From the NCBI RefSeq assembly GCF_963678975.1, contig NC_089285.1:11766694-11830693 (forward strand): a stretch of 64,000 bases of DNA, written 5' to 3'. Positions 47,301-57,721 of the stretch are shown in pieces. Position numbers and translations under genes: made by a program. A model generated the notes under the pieces. The model saw only the letters and a program-made list of their open reading frames with translations. It was not told where the DNA came from and searched no databases. Position 1 is the first letter of the stretch. Every line of letters starts with the position of its first letter. The stretch is from Dysidea avara. Taxonomy: Eukaryota; Porifera; Demospongiae; Dictyoceratida; Dysideidae.

Positions 47301-47602
47301 ACTAAGTGAGCTCAGAGAATTGAGCTGCTGTTGGGTATCATCATAGTTGGGAATAGACCAATTCATTTAAGGACCTTAAAAATGCAATTAGTGTTAATCG
47401 CGTATGACGTAACAACTGGATGCTGTGGATTCCCAAAAAAAAGTATTGAAGCCATTGGGAAAACTATGATAATCGATGGGTAAATCTTCGTTACTGGAAA
47501 AGTATACGGTATGTTCCAATTCTCTGTACATACAACGAAACTACATTGATTTCTCTGTCGCTTCGTGGTTGTCTGCTGTGAATAGGGTAAAAGATGAGCA
47601 AG

Positions 47603-47857
47603 TTATAGAGCCACAAAGTTTAAGATTTTGCTGAACAACGCTTTCCATGGCTGGTAATAGTGAGTTTGTACTTCAGAACTGATTGGCAAAGCTTTGTAGT
47701 AAAGTTTTCTGTGGTTCGCATCAAAGATAAAGGCTACTATCGACTTAATGGGCTGACAAGCAAACACCATGTTTAGTGAGTCAGCAAACACTATCCGGGT
47801 GATCCTAACGCTTGTTTTAGTGTTGTTATTCCATACAAACATAGAAACAAAATTCAT
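47603..47857 (-). CDS. Unrecognised exon-like frame
   Basis: 84 codons: FVWNNNTKTSVRITRIVFAD, then LNMVFACQPIKSIVAFIFDA and LYYKALPISSEVQTHYYQPW. Protein-like composition. Possibly downstream exon of the frame interrupted by the MITE at 48038, which is on the same strand about 80 bp upstream. No family recognised. Confidence 0.3.
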   Translation of the reverse strand: MNFVSMFVWNNNTKTSVRITRIVFADSLNMVFACQPIKSIVAFIFDANHRKLYYKALPISSEVQTHYYQPWKALFSKILNFVAL

Positions 47858-47936
47858 GCAATAATAAAATAATCATGTGTAATGAACTATCTACATACCT
47901 TATAATCAGCATAAAGGAAAATTTCTATATACCTCA

Positions 47937-48490
47937 TAGTTTTTACCATTTAGAGACACACTTGGTATCTTTATCAGTGCATTAATCTGCTTGAGAGGCA
48001 ATTGCATACCCTTTGCTATGTTTTTAAGTCTCCTCGATAGGGAGCCGCCTATTATGCTCATAATTTTACCTATTATGCTATGCTGCACTGCTCAAAAATT
48101 TACCTATTATGCTTAAAGTTATGCTCAATACTTATTTATTATGCTCAAATTATGCCCAATTATTTATATAATAAGTGGCTGAAGCACAAACTTATTTGTC
48201 AAAATGCATATCACAGAAAAGATCAATATACTCTAATAGAACAGTCAGCTATGTGATTGTTCTATTAGAGTTACTGACTTTTCTATTAGAATATATCGAT
48301 CTTTCTGTGATACCTATTTTTATAAGCAAAAATTCATACTATTACACAAATATTCTACCTATTATGCTAGAATTATGCTCAATGCTTTCAGGCACCTATT
48401 ATGCTCATAATTATGCCAGCATAATCGGCGGGTCCCTACTCCTCGATGTACATCTACATGTCAATAGAGAGTACTACATACAATTGTACA
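47937..48490 (-). pseudogene. Exon split by a hAT-like MITE
   Basis: Removing the MITE and one copy of its target duplication leaves a frame RRLKNIAKGMQLPLKQINAL, then IKIPSVSLNGKNYE before a GTATAT donor (about 47936), preceded by CRCTS from the right flank. The flanks join in frame, so the MITE seems to lie in a coding exon, or in one that had already lost its function. Family unknown. Confidence 0.4.
48030..48446. mobile_element. hAT-like MITE with 8-bp duplication CTCCTCGA
   Basis: CTCCTCGA at 48030-48037 and 48439-48446 flanks 48038-48438. Termini TAGGGAGCCGCCTATTATGC and GCATAATCGGCGGGTCCCTA are inverted. Many TATTATGCTCA motifs fill the interior. Its centre (48212-48320) is a smaller palindrome carrying TACTCTAATAGAACAGTCA and its complement. 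Confidence 0.9.
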
Positions 48491-50111
48491 ATTACGATGG
48501 AGTTTGCATGTGATTTGTTACATGAAATCACTGTTGTTATATTTATTATAAGGTGGTCTCTGCCTAGATTGATCACAAGAATGTCAATGCCATAGGTAGC
48601 AAACCGGAACTTTCTATTCCTTTTAATAGCTGTGTTGTCTTGGCCTTAATCAAGGCTAGTTTTCTTTGCTTCTGCCTTTTTTTGACTCTGTCAAATTCCT
48701 TTCCTGTATCAGTGAAGTTATTTAGCTATTATATGTAAATGGAGCTATAGCTACTGACAAACTATATTAGGCATTCATGCATAAGTCCTGTCAATAATGA
48801 TGGCAATAATATACGAAATAGAAGTTATAATAATATCATTAAAAAATCCAGCCACATCCACCTGGTAACTTCAGCATATTGCTCTGATTGTCAAAGATGA
48901 CCTCACTTTCAAAAACTTCAAAAAACTTTTAAACTTCAAAATACCCATAACTTTCTTCTAGATAAAGATTAGTACATCATTTTTGGACACCAAGTGGAAA
49001 CTAACTTGACTTATAATATACTTGAATGGTAAGGTCATGACACACCCCCTGGAGGTGTGGTTGATTAAACATCAAATATACATTTTGAGAAATTTCTGTG
49101 CTACCATTTATCTCAAGGTGCTATCCTTTCTTGCACAGATTCCCCTTCATATCACACAACTTTTCACAGAAGATATTTTACATACATAACAGTAGCCATG
49201 ATTTATAACAGTTTCAGTCACAGTCACATCATTTTTATAAAAAGAAATTTCAAGCAGCATACAAAAGCTATTGACTTACAATAAAGATCACAAGAATTTC
49301 AGTAAAATGTTCTTAAATTTCACTGAAGATATTTTACTAACACAAAACAGTTGTATAGAATTAATTCCATGAAAAGGTATTTTTTCGTCTTCCATCACAC
49401 GCGTAATTGATATGATTCATTTTGCATCGATTGCGTTTTCGTCTTGCTCTGCCATTTTAATAAGTTGCAACCACATGATACTACATACCGCATGATATGC
49501 CATGACGTGATGAGTCTTTTGATGTTTATCCCAGCACTGTAGTGTAAACGGGGACAAAGTTACAGCAGGTTTTCTAAATATACATGAAGAATTTAGTTTT
49601 AAAATGATGTTTCAACCCCTTACTATTGTTCAAGAAAGAAATCTTTGGTACCATAGCGATCGCCAATCCATAAGGAATAAAACAGCAGTTGATTCGTGGA
49701 AATAGTGCCAGGGAGTGTCGAGTTATAAGAATTTGAATGGAATGGTGTAAAATCTAATGTGGAAGTCTTGGGCATTTATGGATGCATGCACCATTATAAA
49801 CCAGAACCAACGTAGCTATGTAAAAGCAACTACTAACCTAGATATAAACTTGAACAGTAAACTAGGGTGCTCATATATGTTATCTAGAATATAATCTGCC
49901 ATTCGTAGCTAAGTGATTATTTTCTACTTTCACAGACGTTGCATGTCCTTCGTGTAGCTCACACACTCTATACCAGATGGATATTAAGGCTGTTCCAATT
50001 TTAAGCACTCCTCCAGGTATAGCCAATGAAATAACAGCATGTGAGATACCCAGCCAATGAAAATGCAGACATTTTGCTATATAAAGACTCAAAACCTCAA
50101 AAATATCTTAC
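48447..50111. other. No recognised gene
   Basis: AT-rich. A minus-strand frame at 49880-50092 has a hydrophobic stretch (LGISHAVISLAIPGGVLKIG) and could be a membrane-protein exon following the signal-peptide exon at 50112, but no legal intron joins them (only about 24 nt between). Confidence 0.3.
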
Positions 50112-50184
50112 TCTGCCAGTGACGTAGCTATATACATTACTGATAAGCACAATGGAAACCAGAAGAAAGACAGTAGATGCCATC
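50112..50184 (-). CDS. Possible first exon with a signal peptide
   Basis: From ATG at about 50184 the minus strand reads MASTVFLLVSIVLISNVYSY then VTGR before a GTAAGA donor. A short n-region, a hydrophobic core and a VYS-Y cleavage-like site make a plausible secretory signal. No downstream exon could be joined, so this stays a suggestion. Confidence 0.3.
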
Positions 50185-50814
50185 TCCCTATTAAAAGGAT
50201 GCATAGATGTGAAAGCAAAAGTGAGCATGTATATAGAGTAAGCCACCGATGTTCGGCCACCAGGTGTTTTCGGACGCCAGTACACAGAAACTACAGAATC
50301 TATCAAGTTGAATTTTGCATTGTTATTACCTTAGACCATCACCATCCAGCACACCAAGTTTTGTAGAATTCCATCAAGGACTGTAGGTTTGGCCTACCAT
50401 TAAGTGGTTGTCCGAATCGCATGCAGTTTTGGCCAAAAGTATGAATTTTCGGACTGTAGCTCGCAAATCCCAGTAAATGCACAGATCTCAATGCAACTTG
50501 GTAATTAGTAAGAGTAGTCACCTAAGGTTCAGCATACCAAGTATTAGCTAATTACTCAAAGCCAACCCGAGCAATCGTTGAATATATTATCGCGTGTAGA
50601 GCAATCAAACATCGGACATTTATTCTACACGAAACTATACAACTTTTGGTGGATTTATGAGCAAATTTAGACGTGTTCACCTGTTTTATGCTAACAAACA
50701 ACAAAATAAATTATATTAAGTGTTTATTGTAGTCTTATGATGATCTGCAGCTGCACAGCTAGCGAGCTAGCTATTTGATTTTGAGAAGTCAGGACTGCTA
50801 TACAGCCAGGGGCG

Positions 50815-51113
50815 GTTTTAGGGGTGGAGGGGGGTTTCTGAGGTTTCCAAAAACCCCTCTAGGATGGGCTTGCTTCAGAACAGCTGTCCAAACATTAAGC
50901 AATAGCTATCCAGCAAACCTTTATAAGATCAAGATACTCTAATAGAACAGTCAATCAAATCCTCCAGATGTGTACCTCTGGAAATCCCCTTTCAAAAATC
51001 CAGCTATCCAGCAAACCTTTATAAGATCGAGATACTCTAATAGAACAGTCAATCAAATCCTCCAGATGTGTACCTCTGGAAATCCCCTTTCAAAAATCCT
51101 AGATCCACCCCTG
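50815..51113. mobile_element. Small element with CAGGGG termini and an internal 96-bp duplication
   Basis: CAGGGGCGGTTTTAGGGGTG on the left pairs loosely with CCTAGATCCACCCCTG on the right, the latter also present near 4804. Inside, about 50905-51000 is duplicated at 51001-51096 (CAGCTATCCAGCAAACCTTT ... CCTCTGGAAATCCCC), each copy with TACTCTAATAGAACAGTCA. Flanks share ACAGC only. Confidence 0.5.
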
Positions 51114-51216
51114 ACAGCAATTAAATTAAACCCCTTTTGCTAACTTATTCCCTCAAAATAAAAGTTAATTGATAAAGTACAGAATTTTTTGTAGCTATTA
51201 GTGATTGTTCTATTAA

Positions 51217-51323
51217 AGGTCAACTGAAATGGGAAAATTTTTTTTGCTAAATATGTTTGTTTACTCATGCAATGCACAGAACAACAATTTTTATAATTCA
51301 ATTATGTGTAATTGTCGAGTTAC
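51217..51323 (+). repeat. Left terminal inverted repeat
   Basis: 107 bp from AGGTCAACTGAAATGGGAAA to TTGTCGAGTTA. It differs from the right copy by a few single-base changes and homopolymer lengths. The transposase promoter presumably lies in or just after it. Confidence 0.95.
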
Positions 51324-51481
51324 GACACCTCAAAATTGTGGACGAAGATTTGTGGTTATTATTGCGGAAGCAACGTCAGGATACATCACCTCGAGCGGAA
51401 GTGTACGTGATGACGAAGGCAGTAGTACGACTACAAGAGAGCTTATCATCACTATCACGTACAATTGTCAAGTCTTTAGCT

Positions 51482-54156
51482 ATGCCTCGACGTTGCGTTG
51501 CTGCTGATTGTAAAACTACTAGCGGGATGGGGTACAGTTTGCACTCCTTCCCTACAGACGAGAATATGCGACGACGGTGGACAAGTGCTGTGAAGCGATA
51601 CAGAAAAGACTGGAATGGCCCCTCGACAAGCTCCCTTTTGTGCTCAAGGCATTTTACTGAAGATTCCTTCGAGACAGAAGGATCCCTGTATCGTGATACC
51701 TTTGGAATTCCTGCCCAGAAACGCCTAAAGCCAGGTGCTGTACCTACCGTCTTTCCAAAAAGCATCGACCAATTGCACACTAGCAGCAGCAGTGCTTCAC
51801 ATAGTCGTCCATTATCCGAAAGAAGAGAGCAAAGATCGGTAAGCCCATACTACGTAGTACACATGCAATAGGTATATCATTATACAAGTTAGCTAGCTAT
51901 ATATTATTACGTGTACAATTACAAATAATGTCAGTATTAAAATTATTGTTGTGATACAGGTGGTAGAAGAACTCCTCTCTGCAACTACAAGTGCTGAATC
52001 AACTCTTGAGCATATGGATACCACTAATTCCACTGTACAACTTCCTTTGTGTCGTGATCCTATGTCTCACTCTTCCACAATGCCTGATCCACCTACACAA
52101 GAGAAAAACCCTAAGAAGAAGTCCGTATCTGTGACTGTTCGTGTCAAAGGGAAGAATAAAGGTATAAAATAGATACAGGTGTAATAGTATAGCATGATAT
52201 AATAACATCATGTTCCTCTATGATAGCAACACAGACTGACACTTGTCCTCAACAAATCAGTATTGGCACACAATGCAACTTGTTAAATGCCCCACCTCTG
52301 CAAAGGCTTCCACAGGTGACATCACTTGACGATTCCTTTGTCACTGAAGAGGAAACAGATCTGGACACATCATTTTTGTCAAACCAAGAAGACTACACCA
52401 CAGAGTAAACACATATAATAGCAACACAAAAATTGAATAATATACCTTTGTGATATCGTAGAGATGACACACAAGAGCTACCACCTCAGGATGAAGTCAA
52501 GTTCCTTGTGTATAGGTCCCATCTGTTAAGCCTATTCACAGCTTGCAGATCATGCCACCAACTATGTGATGGTGAGGTTGCCAACCTGAAGGGTACTTTT
52601 ATCAGCATCAGACAAAGCTGCCATCACTGTGGATACACATGGGTATGGAACAGCCAGCCATTTATCAGAGACACTCCAGCAGCAAACATACTGTTGTCTG
52701 CAGCAATTTTATTTAGTGGTTCCACTCCTGGAAAGATTTTCCACTTTTTGGGGTGCTTACGTGTAGCATGCACCACAGATAGAACATTTCACCTCCACCA
52801 ATCACAGTATCTCCAACCGGCTGTTATATCTGTATGGAACCACCACCAACATCAGATACTTTCAGCCATCGCAAAGAAAGACTGCCCTCTTACAGTTGGT
52901 GGAGATGGAAGAGCTGACAGTCCAGGTCATTCAGCAAAATATGGATCATATGGTGTTATTGACCTGGATACAAACAAAGTTTTACATATTGAACTTGTAC
53001 AGGTATAATTGTCAAGCATACACTTTAATGTTTCAATTAAATTTCTGAGTTACAGAGCAATGAAGTGAAATCCAGTAATCATATGGAGAAATTTGGATTG
53101 GTAAATGCTCTTCAGTTTTTGGCTGACAACTCATTGCAAGTGACAACACTAGTAACTGACCGTCACAAGCAAATTGCCAAGTACATGGCTGAGGAAAAGC
53201 CAGATATTGAACATCGTTATGATGTGTGGCACATATCCAAAGGTGTATATATATATACAGCTGCATAATAATAATTAATATCATTGGTTAACAGGAATTA
53301 AAAAGAAATTAGCACCCTTGGCAAAGACCAAGCAGTGTGACCTCATTGGAGAGTGGATCAAGAGCATTACCAATCATTTGTATTGGTGTGCTGCCTCTGC
53401 TCCAGATGGTGATGGTGATGAGATAGTGAAGCGGTGGAAGTCCTTGATGTACCATGTTTGCAACACACATGAAGATTGTTACCATGACCCTCTAGATAGC
53501 CTAGAAGAGAGACGAAAGAAATGGTTTATACCAGGTCAGCATAACTCTACTTTTATTTAACATGTGGACAGTTGTTGTGCAGGGAGTAAGGCAAGTGAGA
53601 AACTTGACACTGTGGTGGCCAACACCAGATTGTTGCAGGACATGAAGAAGCTATCACCATTATACCAAACCAGTAGCTTAGAGGCTTACCACAGTGTGAT
53701 CAATCACTTTGCCCCTAAGCTATTGGCATTTTCAGACCATGGAATGCATGCAAGGTGACTGATGTGCAATTGAGCTCCATTGTGCATACACTTCAAACTA
53801 GATTACTGATAGCAGCACTACACTTCAATGAGAATTTTGGGAGGGAACAAGCTACAACTGCAGCTGGAGCAGAACGAAAGCGCATCTGTTTTCCTAAACC
53901 TAAACAAGGAGAATTTACACCAAAGCCAATTCCTGTTCCTAAAACCTACAGTTAGTTGTGTGTATTCGTTTATTGTTTGATTAATGTAATGCATTCTATA
54001 GATTACGTTGCTGAACTAACTGAAAAGACCATACAGTACTGCATGAAGGATGATGAGGATAAGCCCACACTACCCCCTCATAAACCATCATTAGCAAGTG
54101 CATACATACACCCAGATAAGGACCACATTCCATTATTTTCACGTTATAAAAAATAA
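51482..54156 (+). CDS. THAP-DDE/E transposase, Kolobok-like, nine exons, intact
   Basis: Exons 51482-51838, 51960-52161, 52227-52404, 52462-53002, 53056-53242, 53295-53534, 53583-53754, 53802-53950 and 54002-54156 join with consistent phases and GT-AG introns of 47-121 nt to 726 residues. The start is chosen because MPRRCVAADC begins a THAP finger (C5, C10, C54, H57); an in-frame ATG at 51257 lies in the terminal repeat. A Ser/Thr-rich linker (120-245) precedes a Cys pair region (RSCHQLCD, CHHCGYTW). The core has GGDGRADSPGHSAKYGSYG (D394/D398), LVTDRHKQIAKYM (D461), YDVWHISKGIKKKL and SSLEAYHSVINHF (E602), the likely catalytic acids. It should bind the ends and move the element into TTAA. 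No stop or shift. Confidence 0.9.
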
Positions 54157-54208
54157 AGAGTGACTTGATATTAATGTAATTTATAGACATGCATATGTAC
54201 ATACATTA

Positions 54209-54972
54209 CTATGGTGTTGGTGGTGGAAATTGATGACCTGTGTAATCATCAGAAGGAAATTCACTCCTTATTCGTGATACTGCACAAGAAGGGAGTACCA
54301 CACGTCTGTGTCGGCCCAAGTAGCCCCAACCCCACCACGCCAGTTGTCTGTATGCCAGAAACCTAAACTTTCTACGAAGAAATAATTATTTATAATTATA
54401 AGACTTCATAATTAACAATGGAAAAATCACCTGTTCTCCTCAGCAGGGATATCACTAGTTCCATAATGGTGTCGGTGGCCATGAGAGGCTATCAACAACA
54501 CAACTCTACACAGGCAAGCATTGGCAAAGTCCATGTGCTGTGTGATACAAACAGGAACAGGATCACCAACCAACAGATTTTTGATTTCGTCAATTTCTTG
54601 ACAGCAAACAGATTCCCTGGCTGTTGGCATTGGCTGGCAGTGATAGCACGTGCACCTGAACAAATAACTTGACTAACTGAGCATTAAATAGTCCCCATTC
54701 ACTTACCAGTTCGTGTTTCCAATTCGCTCTTCGCCTGAGTCACCTGCTACTACAGTCGTTTCATCTTCAGATTCGCTGTAGGTCCCGGAACGTCTCTCTG
54801 GTTCGAACAGATATGGTAGAACTTCGTCACGAGCGGGTTCGTCCACCTCCTCTGGCTCTGATATCGCTTCGCTGTCTTCACTGAGATCTGTCGAATAACA
54901 CACAGAGCCTGACAGTATCGAATCGCCATCAGACTCGGAGAGAGAACTCGAGGTTAACACTTCACCTGCCAT
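54209..54972 (-). CDS. P2X7-type intracellular (ballast) domain protein, three exons, intact
   Basis: Exons 54972-54707, 54655-54431 and 54371-54209 join with good GT-AG introns (51 and 59 nt) to 217 residues. Residues 1-88 are acidic and Ser-rich (SESDGDSILSGS, LSEDSEAISEPEEVDEP), likely disordered. Residues 89-217 carry the P2X7 C-terminal signature: CTCYHCQPMPTARESVCCQE (C90, C92, C95, C106, C107), then FANACLCRVVLL, and after exon 3 FLAYRQLAWWGWGYLGRHRR followed by VVLPSCAVSRIRSEFP. In P2X7 this region binds a dinuclear zinc site and guanine nucleotides. There is no transmembrane segment or ATP-binding ectodomain, so it is not a channel. It lies wholly inside the transposon. Its role may be regulation of transposition, DNA or RNA binding, or host interaction; unknown. 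Confidence 0.9.
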
Positions 54973-55087
54973 TGTCGAAATATGACAGTGTAACTGTTGT
55001 ACAACTTTTACGCGGTGGCTCGAGTTGACGTCATAAGGTTGCGGTTGATTTTCCCGGATATGACGTTTCGCTGCTTTTAAAGCTTTA

Positions 55088-55192
55088 TAACTCGATAATT
55101 ACAAATAATTGAATTATAAAATTGTTGTTCTGTGCATTGCATGAGTAAACAAACATATTTAGCAAAAAAAAATTTTCCATTTCAGTTGACCT
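55088..55192 (-). repeat. Right terminal inverted repeat
   Basis: 105 bp, read on the minus strand AGGTCAACTGAAATGGAAAA to TTATCGAGTTA. The ATG of the P2X7-domain gene lies 115 bp inside its inner edge, so both genes start close to almost identical ends and may share promoter elements. Confidence 0.95.
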
Positions 55193-55196
55193 TTAA

Positions 55197-56848
55197 AGTA
55201 TAGTTGAAACTTCATGCTTGACTGTTTTATCAGAATATCTTTTAATTAATGACCTAGAACGTTATACTATAATAGTCTTATTTGTGGGAATGTCATGCAT
55301 GGCCTTTGTCCATGCCATGCATGAAATATTGATTTTGATATAATTATAAGCTATTTTTAAGGTCATAGAAATTCCATACTGAGAATAGCACATATATAAT
55401 GTATAGAAGATTTAAGAAGAGAATACTGAACTATTCATTTTTTGTAACAAACCAGCTACTGCAAAATTTGTGTAAATGTTTGTATCTGTGCATTATAGGA
55501 ATGTATTATAGCCTAACTACCAGTAAATGAATTATCTACAGAAACAGGCGGAGTTCTGTTAAATCGTTCATTATATATGCATTATAGTTTCTTTTAGCTC
55601 AGACAGTAAATGAATTATCTACAGAAACAGGCGGAGTTCTGTTAAATCGTTCATTATATATGCATTATAGTTTCTTTTAGCTCAGACATCTTGATGTCAA
55701 GGTAAGACATTTGCAAGAGATACTACAATTAAAATAAATATTGCATACAAAGATGTGATAGTAATTAATCAGTTGGTAATGGGCAGCTTATCCTCAGTGC
55801 CTAACAAACTAAAGCATGCAAATATTTTATAGTGAGCAGTCACTTATAATTAATGCACAATGCTTCAAAATTTGTACTGTATCATGCATGATTACTTTAA
55901 TAAGCAATGTAGGCTACTATCAGCAGTTCTGACTTTTCTCAATATAGCTGTGCAGCTGCAGATTGTCAGGAGACCACAATATATCCTCAATATGATTTAC
56001 TTTATTTATTGTGTTGTGCAATACCTCAAAAAGAGTATGGTGCACAAAGACATTGGTGCAGTTACAAATATGTATGTCATACATCAATTAATTAGCTTTG
56101 ATGTTGGTTAATTTACTCTTAAATTTACAAGATGCAGTTACATGTAAAATTGTATAATAATATGAAATAAATGGTTGCCTTACAATAGATAGGCAGCCAT
56201 GAAAACATTTAAACTCTTGAATGGGAAAAATTGATCATAACGTAGCACTGTACCCTTGAGAATAGGCAGGAGTGAAATATGTAGTGATCTGCACTTTAAT
56301 TTCATTATTCTGATAAAGCAGTCAACTATTATGCATTTTTACTAGACATACGTTTGCCTGGTTGCAGCTATAGCTATGGAGTTACCGACGAAGGTCAGAT
56401 ATGGCTATTCTATACATAGCTGTGGCTACATCATAAACTTGTTACCACATATTTACAACTAAATTTGGGTCCCTTTTGATCCATCCCTGCTACACACACT
56501 CATACATTTGGATGGTTACCTGTGCTAAATACTGAGCTGTTGTGCACTTTGTGAGCTGCTCACCAAACCAAGTCCTAATGAAATTCTACAAAAACTTTGT
56601 ATGCTATATGGTGAGAGTCTAAGGTAATAATGATGCAGAATGCAAGTTAATACAGTGGGTTATATTTCAACGTGCTGCAGCTGGCATCCAAAGCTACCTG
56701 GTGACTGTACATTGATGGCACACTTTACTTACAAATAAAAATATAACATAAAGCTTTCAAACTGATAATACATACCATAAAGACAACTAATAACATGTTA
56801 CTTGTATTAGAGTTTATATACGCCTTGCAGTGTTGTCACTCAAAATCA
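55197..56848. other. No gene; 85-bp tandem duplication
   Basis: 55519-55603 (CAGTAAATGAATTATCTACA ... TTTCTTTTAGCTCAGA) is repeated exactly at 55604-55688. The open frames at 55860 and 56795 have no recognisable content. Confidence 0.6.
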
Positions 56849-57721
56849 TCAATCATTTACACACTTACTGCAAACCCACTGAACATCGCTCTCAGTGAAA
56901 ACTTCCTTGGGAATATTCTCACAGGAATGATGGTACCATTCGTGACATTTCTCACATGCTGCCATTGGTTCTCCTCCCACCAACTCTGGCAGACGACAAG
57001 AGCAGTATATGTCAAAAGTAAGTGTGGTGGGCGAGGCCTTTCTTCTTCTGATTGACTTAGATGGAAATGGAACCAATTTTTCTGATCTAAGACACTCTAC
57101 AAAATGAGGCCTTAACTTGTCTTGATAGTAACGCAAACAAGAGACATCATTTCCAAAACACAATTCAGTTGCATATGCTATTGAAAATAATCCACAGTCA
57201 CTGCTTCCAAGCTGTTCTTGCATTGTCTACAATTGAAAATTAATGGACTTACTGGAGCTCTGTATAATTGCAGCAATTTGAGCTTGCACATTTTCAATGC
57301 TGGCATATTCCATGTTATCATATACTTTTACTAAAGATGAGTTTACTCCTTTCACTGTCAACCAGTGATTTTTAGGATGTAAAATCTGCACAAACGGGCT
57401 ATCAGTGTTGGGAAAAGACAAATCTTGTCCATACTTTGTGTCATGTAAACCCAAAACAGAAGGAAACTGAGCCTTTAGAAGCTGACTTGCTGCATTAATG
57501 TGAGTGTCGTTCAACCACTTTCCACTCAATATGCACTGTAAAGAAGGAAGTTTGAAGGATACTAAATGCTTCACGGTTTTTCTACTGTCTAGTTTTTGAC
57601 GTCGTATCTTTGATTTTGATAAAGGCTTGTCACTATTATTACAATTCGTAATTTCAACATCATCAGACACTTCATAATTCTTAAATTTCCCTACAAATAG
57701 ACCACATTTCCTTAAATTCAT
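56849..57721 (-). pseudogene. Ulp1-like (C48) protease fused to a PHD finger, one in-frame stop
   Basis: From ATG at 57721: a basic lead (SKSKIRRQKLDSRKTVKHL), then the C48 core with SGKWLNDTHINAASQLLKAQ, HPKNHWLTVKG (catalytic His), VKVYDNMEY (Asp) and QLGSSDCGLFSIAYATELC (Cys), then a PHD finger near the C-terminus (CSCRLPEL, ACEKCHEWYHHSCENIP, WVCSKCVND) and stop at 56849. One TAG at 57229..57227 interrupts between Asp and Cys; otherwise the frame is continuous over about 290 codons. It is unlike the two SENP genes in exon structure (intronless) and looks like the transposon-associated Ulp1-PHD type of marine invertebrates. The PHD would read histone tails. Confidence 0.8.

Larger units (their letters stand above)
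51213..55196. mobile_element. Complete Kolobok-like DNA transposon carrying transposase and a P2X7-ballast gene
   Basis: TTAA lies at 51213-51216 and 55193-55196; the element proper is 51217-55192 (3976 bp). The left inverted repeat 51217-51323 and right 55088-55192 begin AGGTCAACTGAAATGG and match for about 105 bp with only a few differences. Inside are two convergent spliced genes, transposase on + (51482-54156) and a P2X7-domain gene on - (54972-54209), their stops 52 bp apart. THAP-DDE/E transposase plus TTAA target sites is the definition of the Kolobok superfamily as I know it. Both genes are open throughout, so the element looks autonomous and young. The P2X7-domain gene is the unusual part. 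Confidence 0.92.

Noticed and set aside
51257-51481. 75-residue N-terminal extension of the transposase
   Set aside because: The upstream ATG lies in the terminal inverted repeat and the extension has no protein character. THAP proteins begin right at the finger.
54209-54972. A P2X ion-channel gene
   Set aside because: Only the cytoplasmic ballast domain is present. No membrane helices or ectodomain are encoded in the element.
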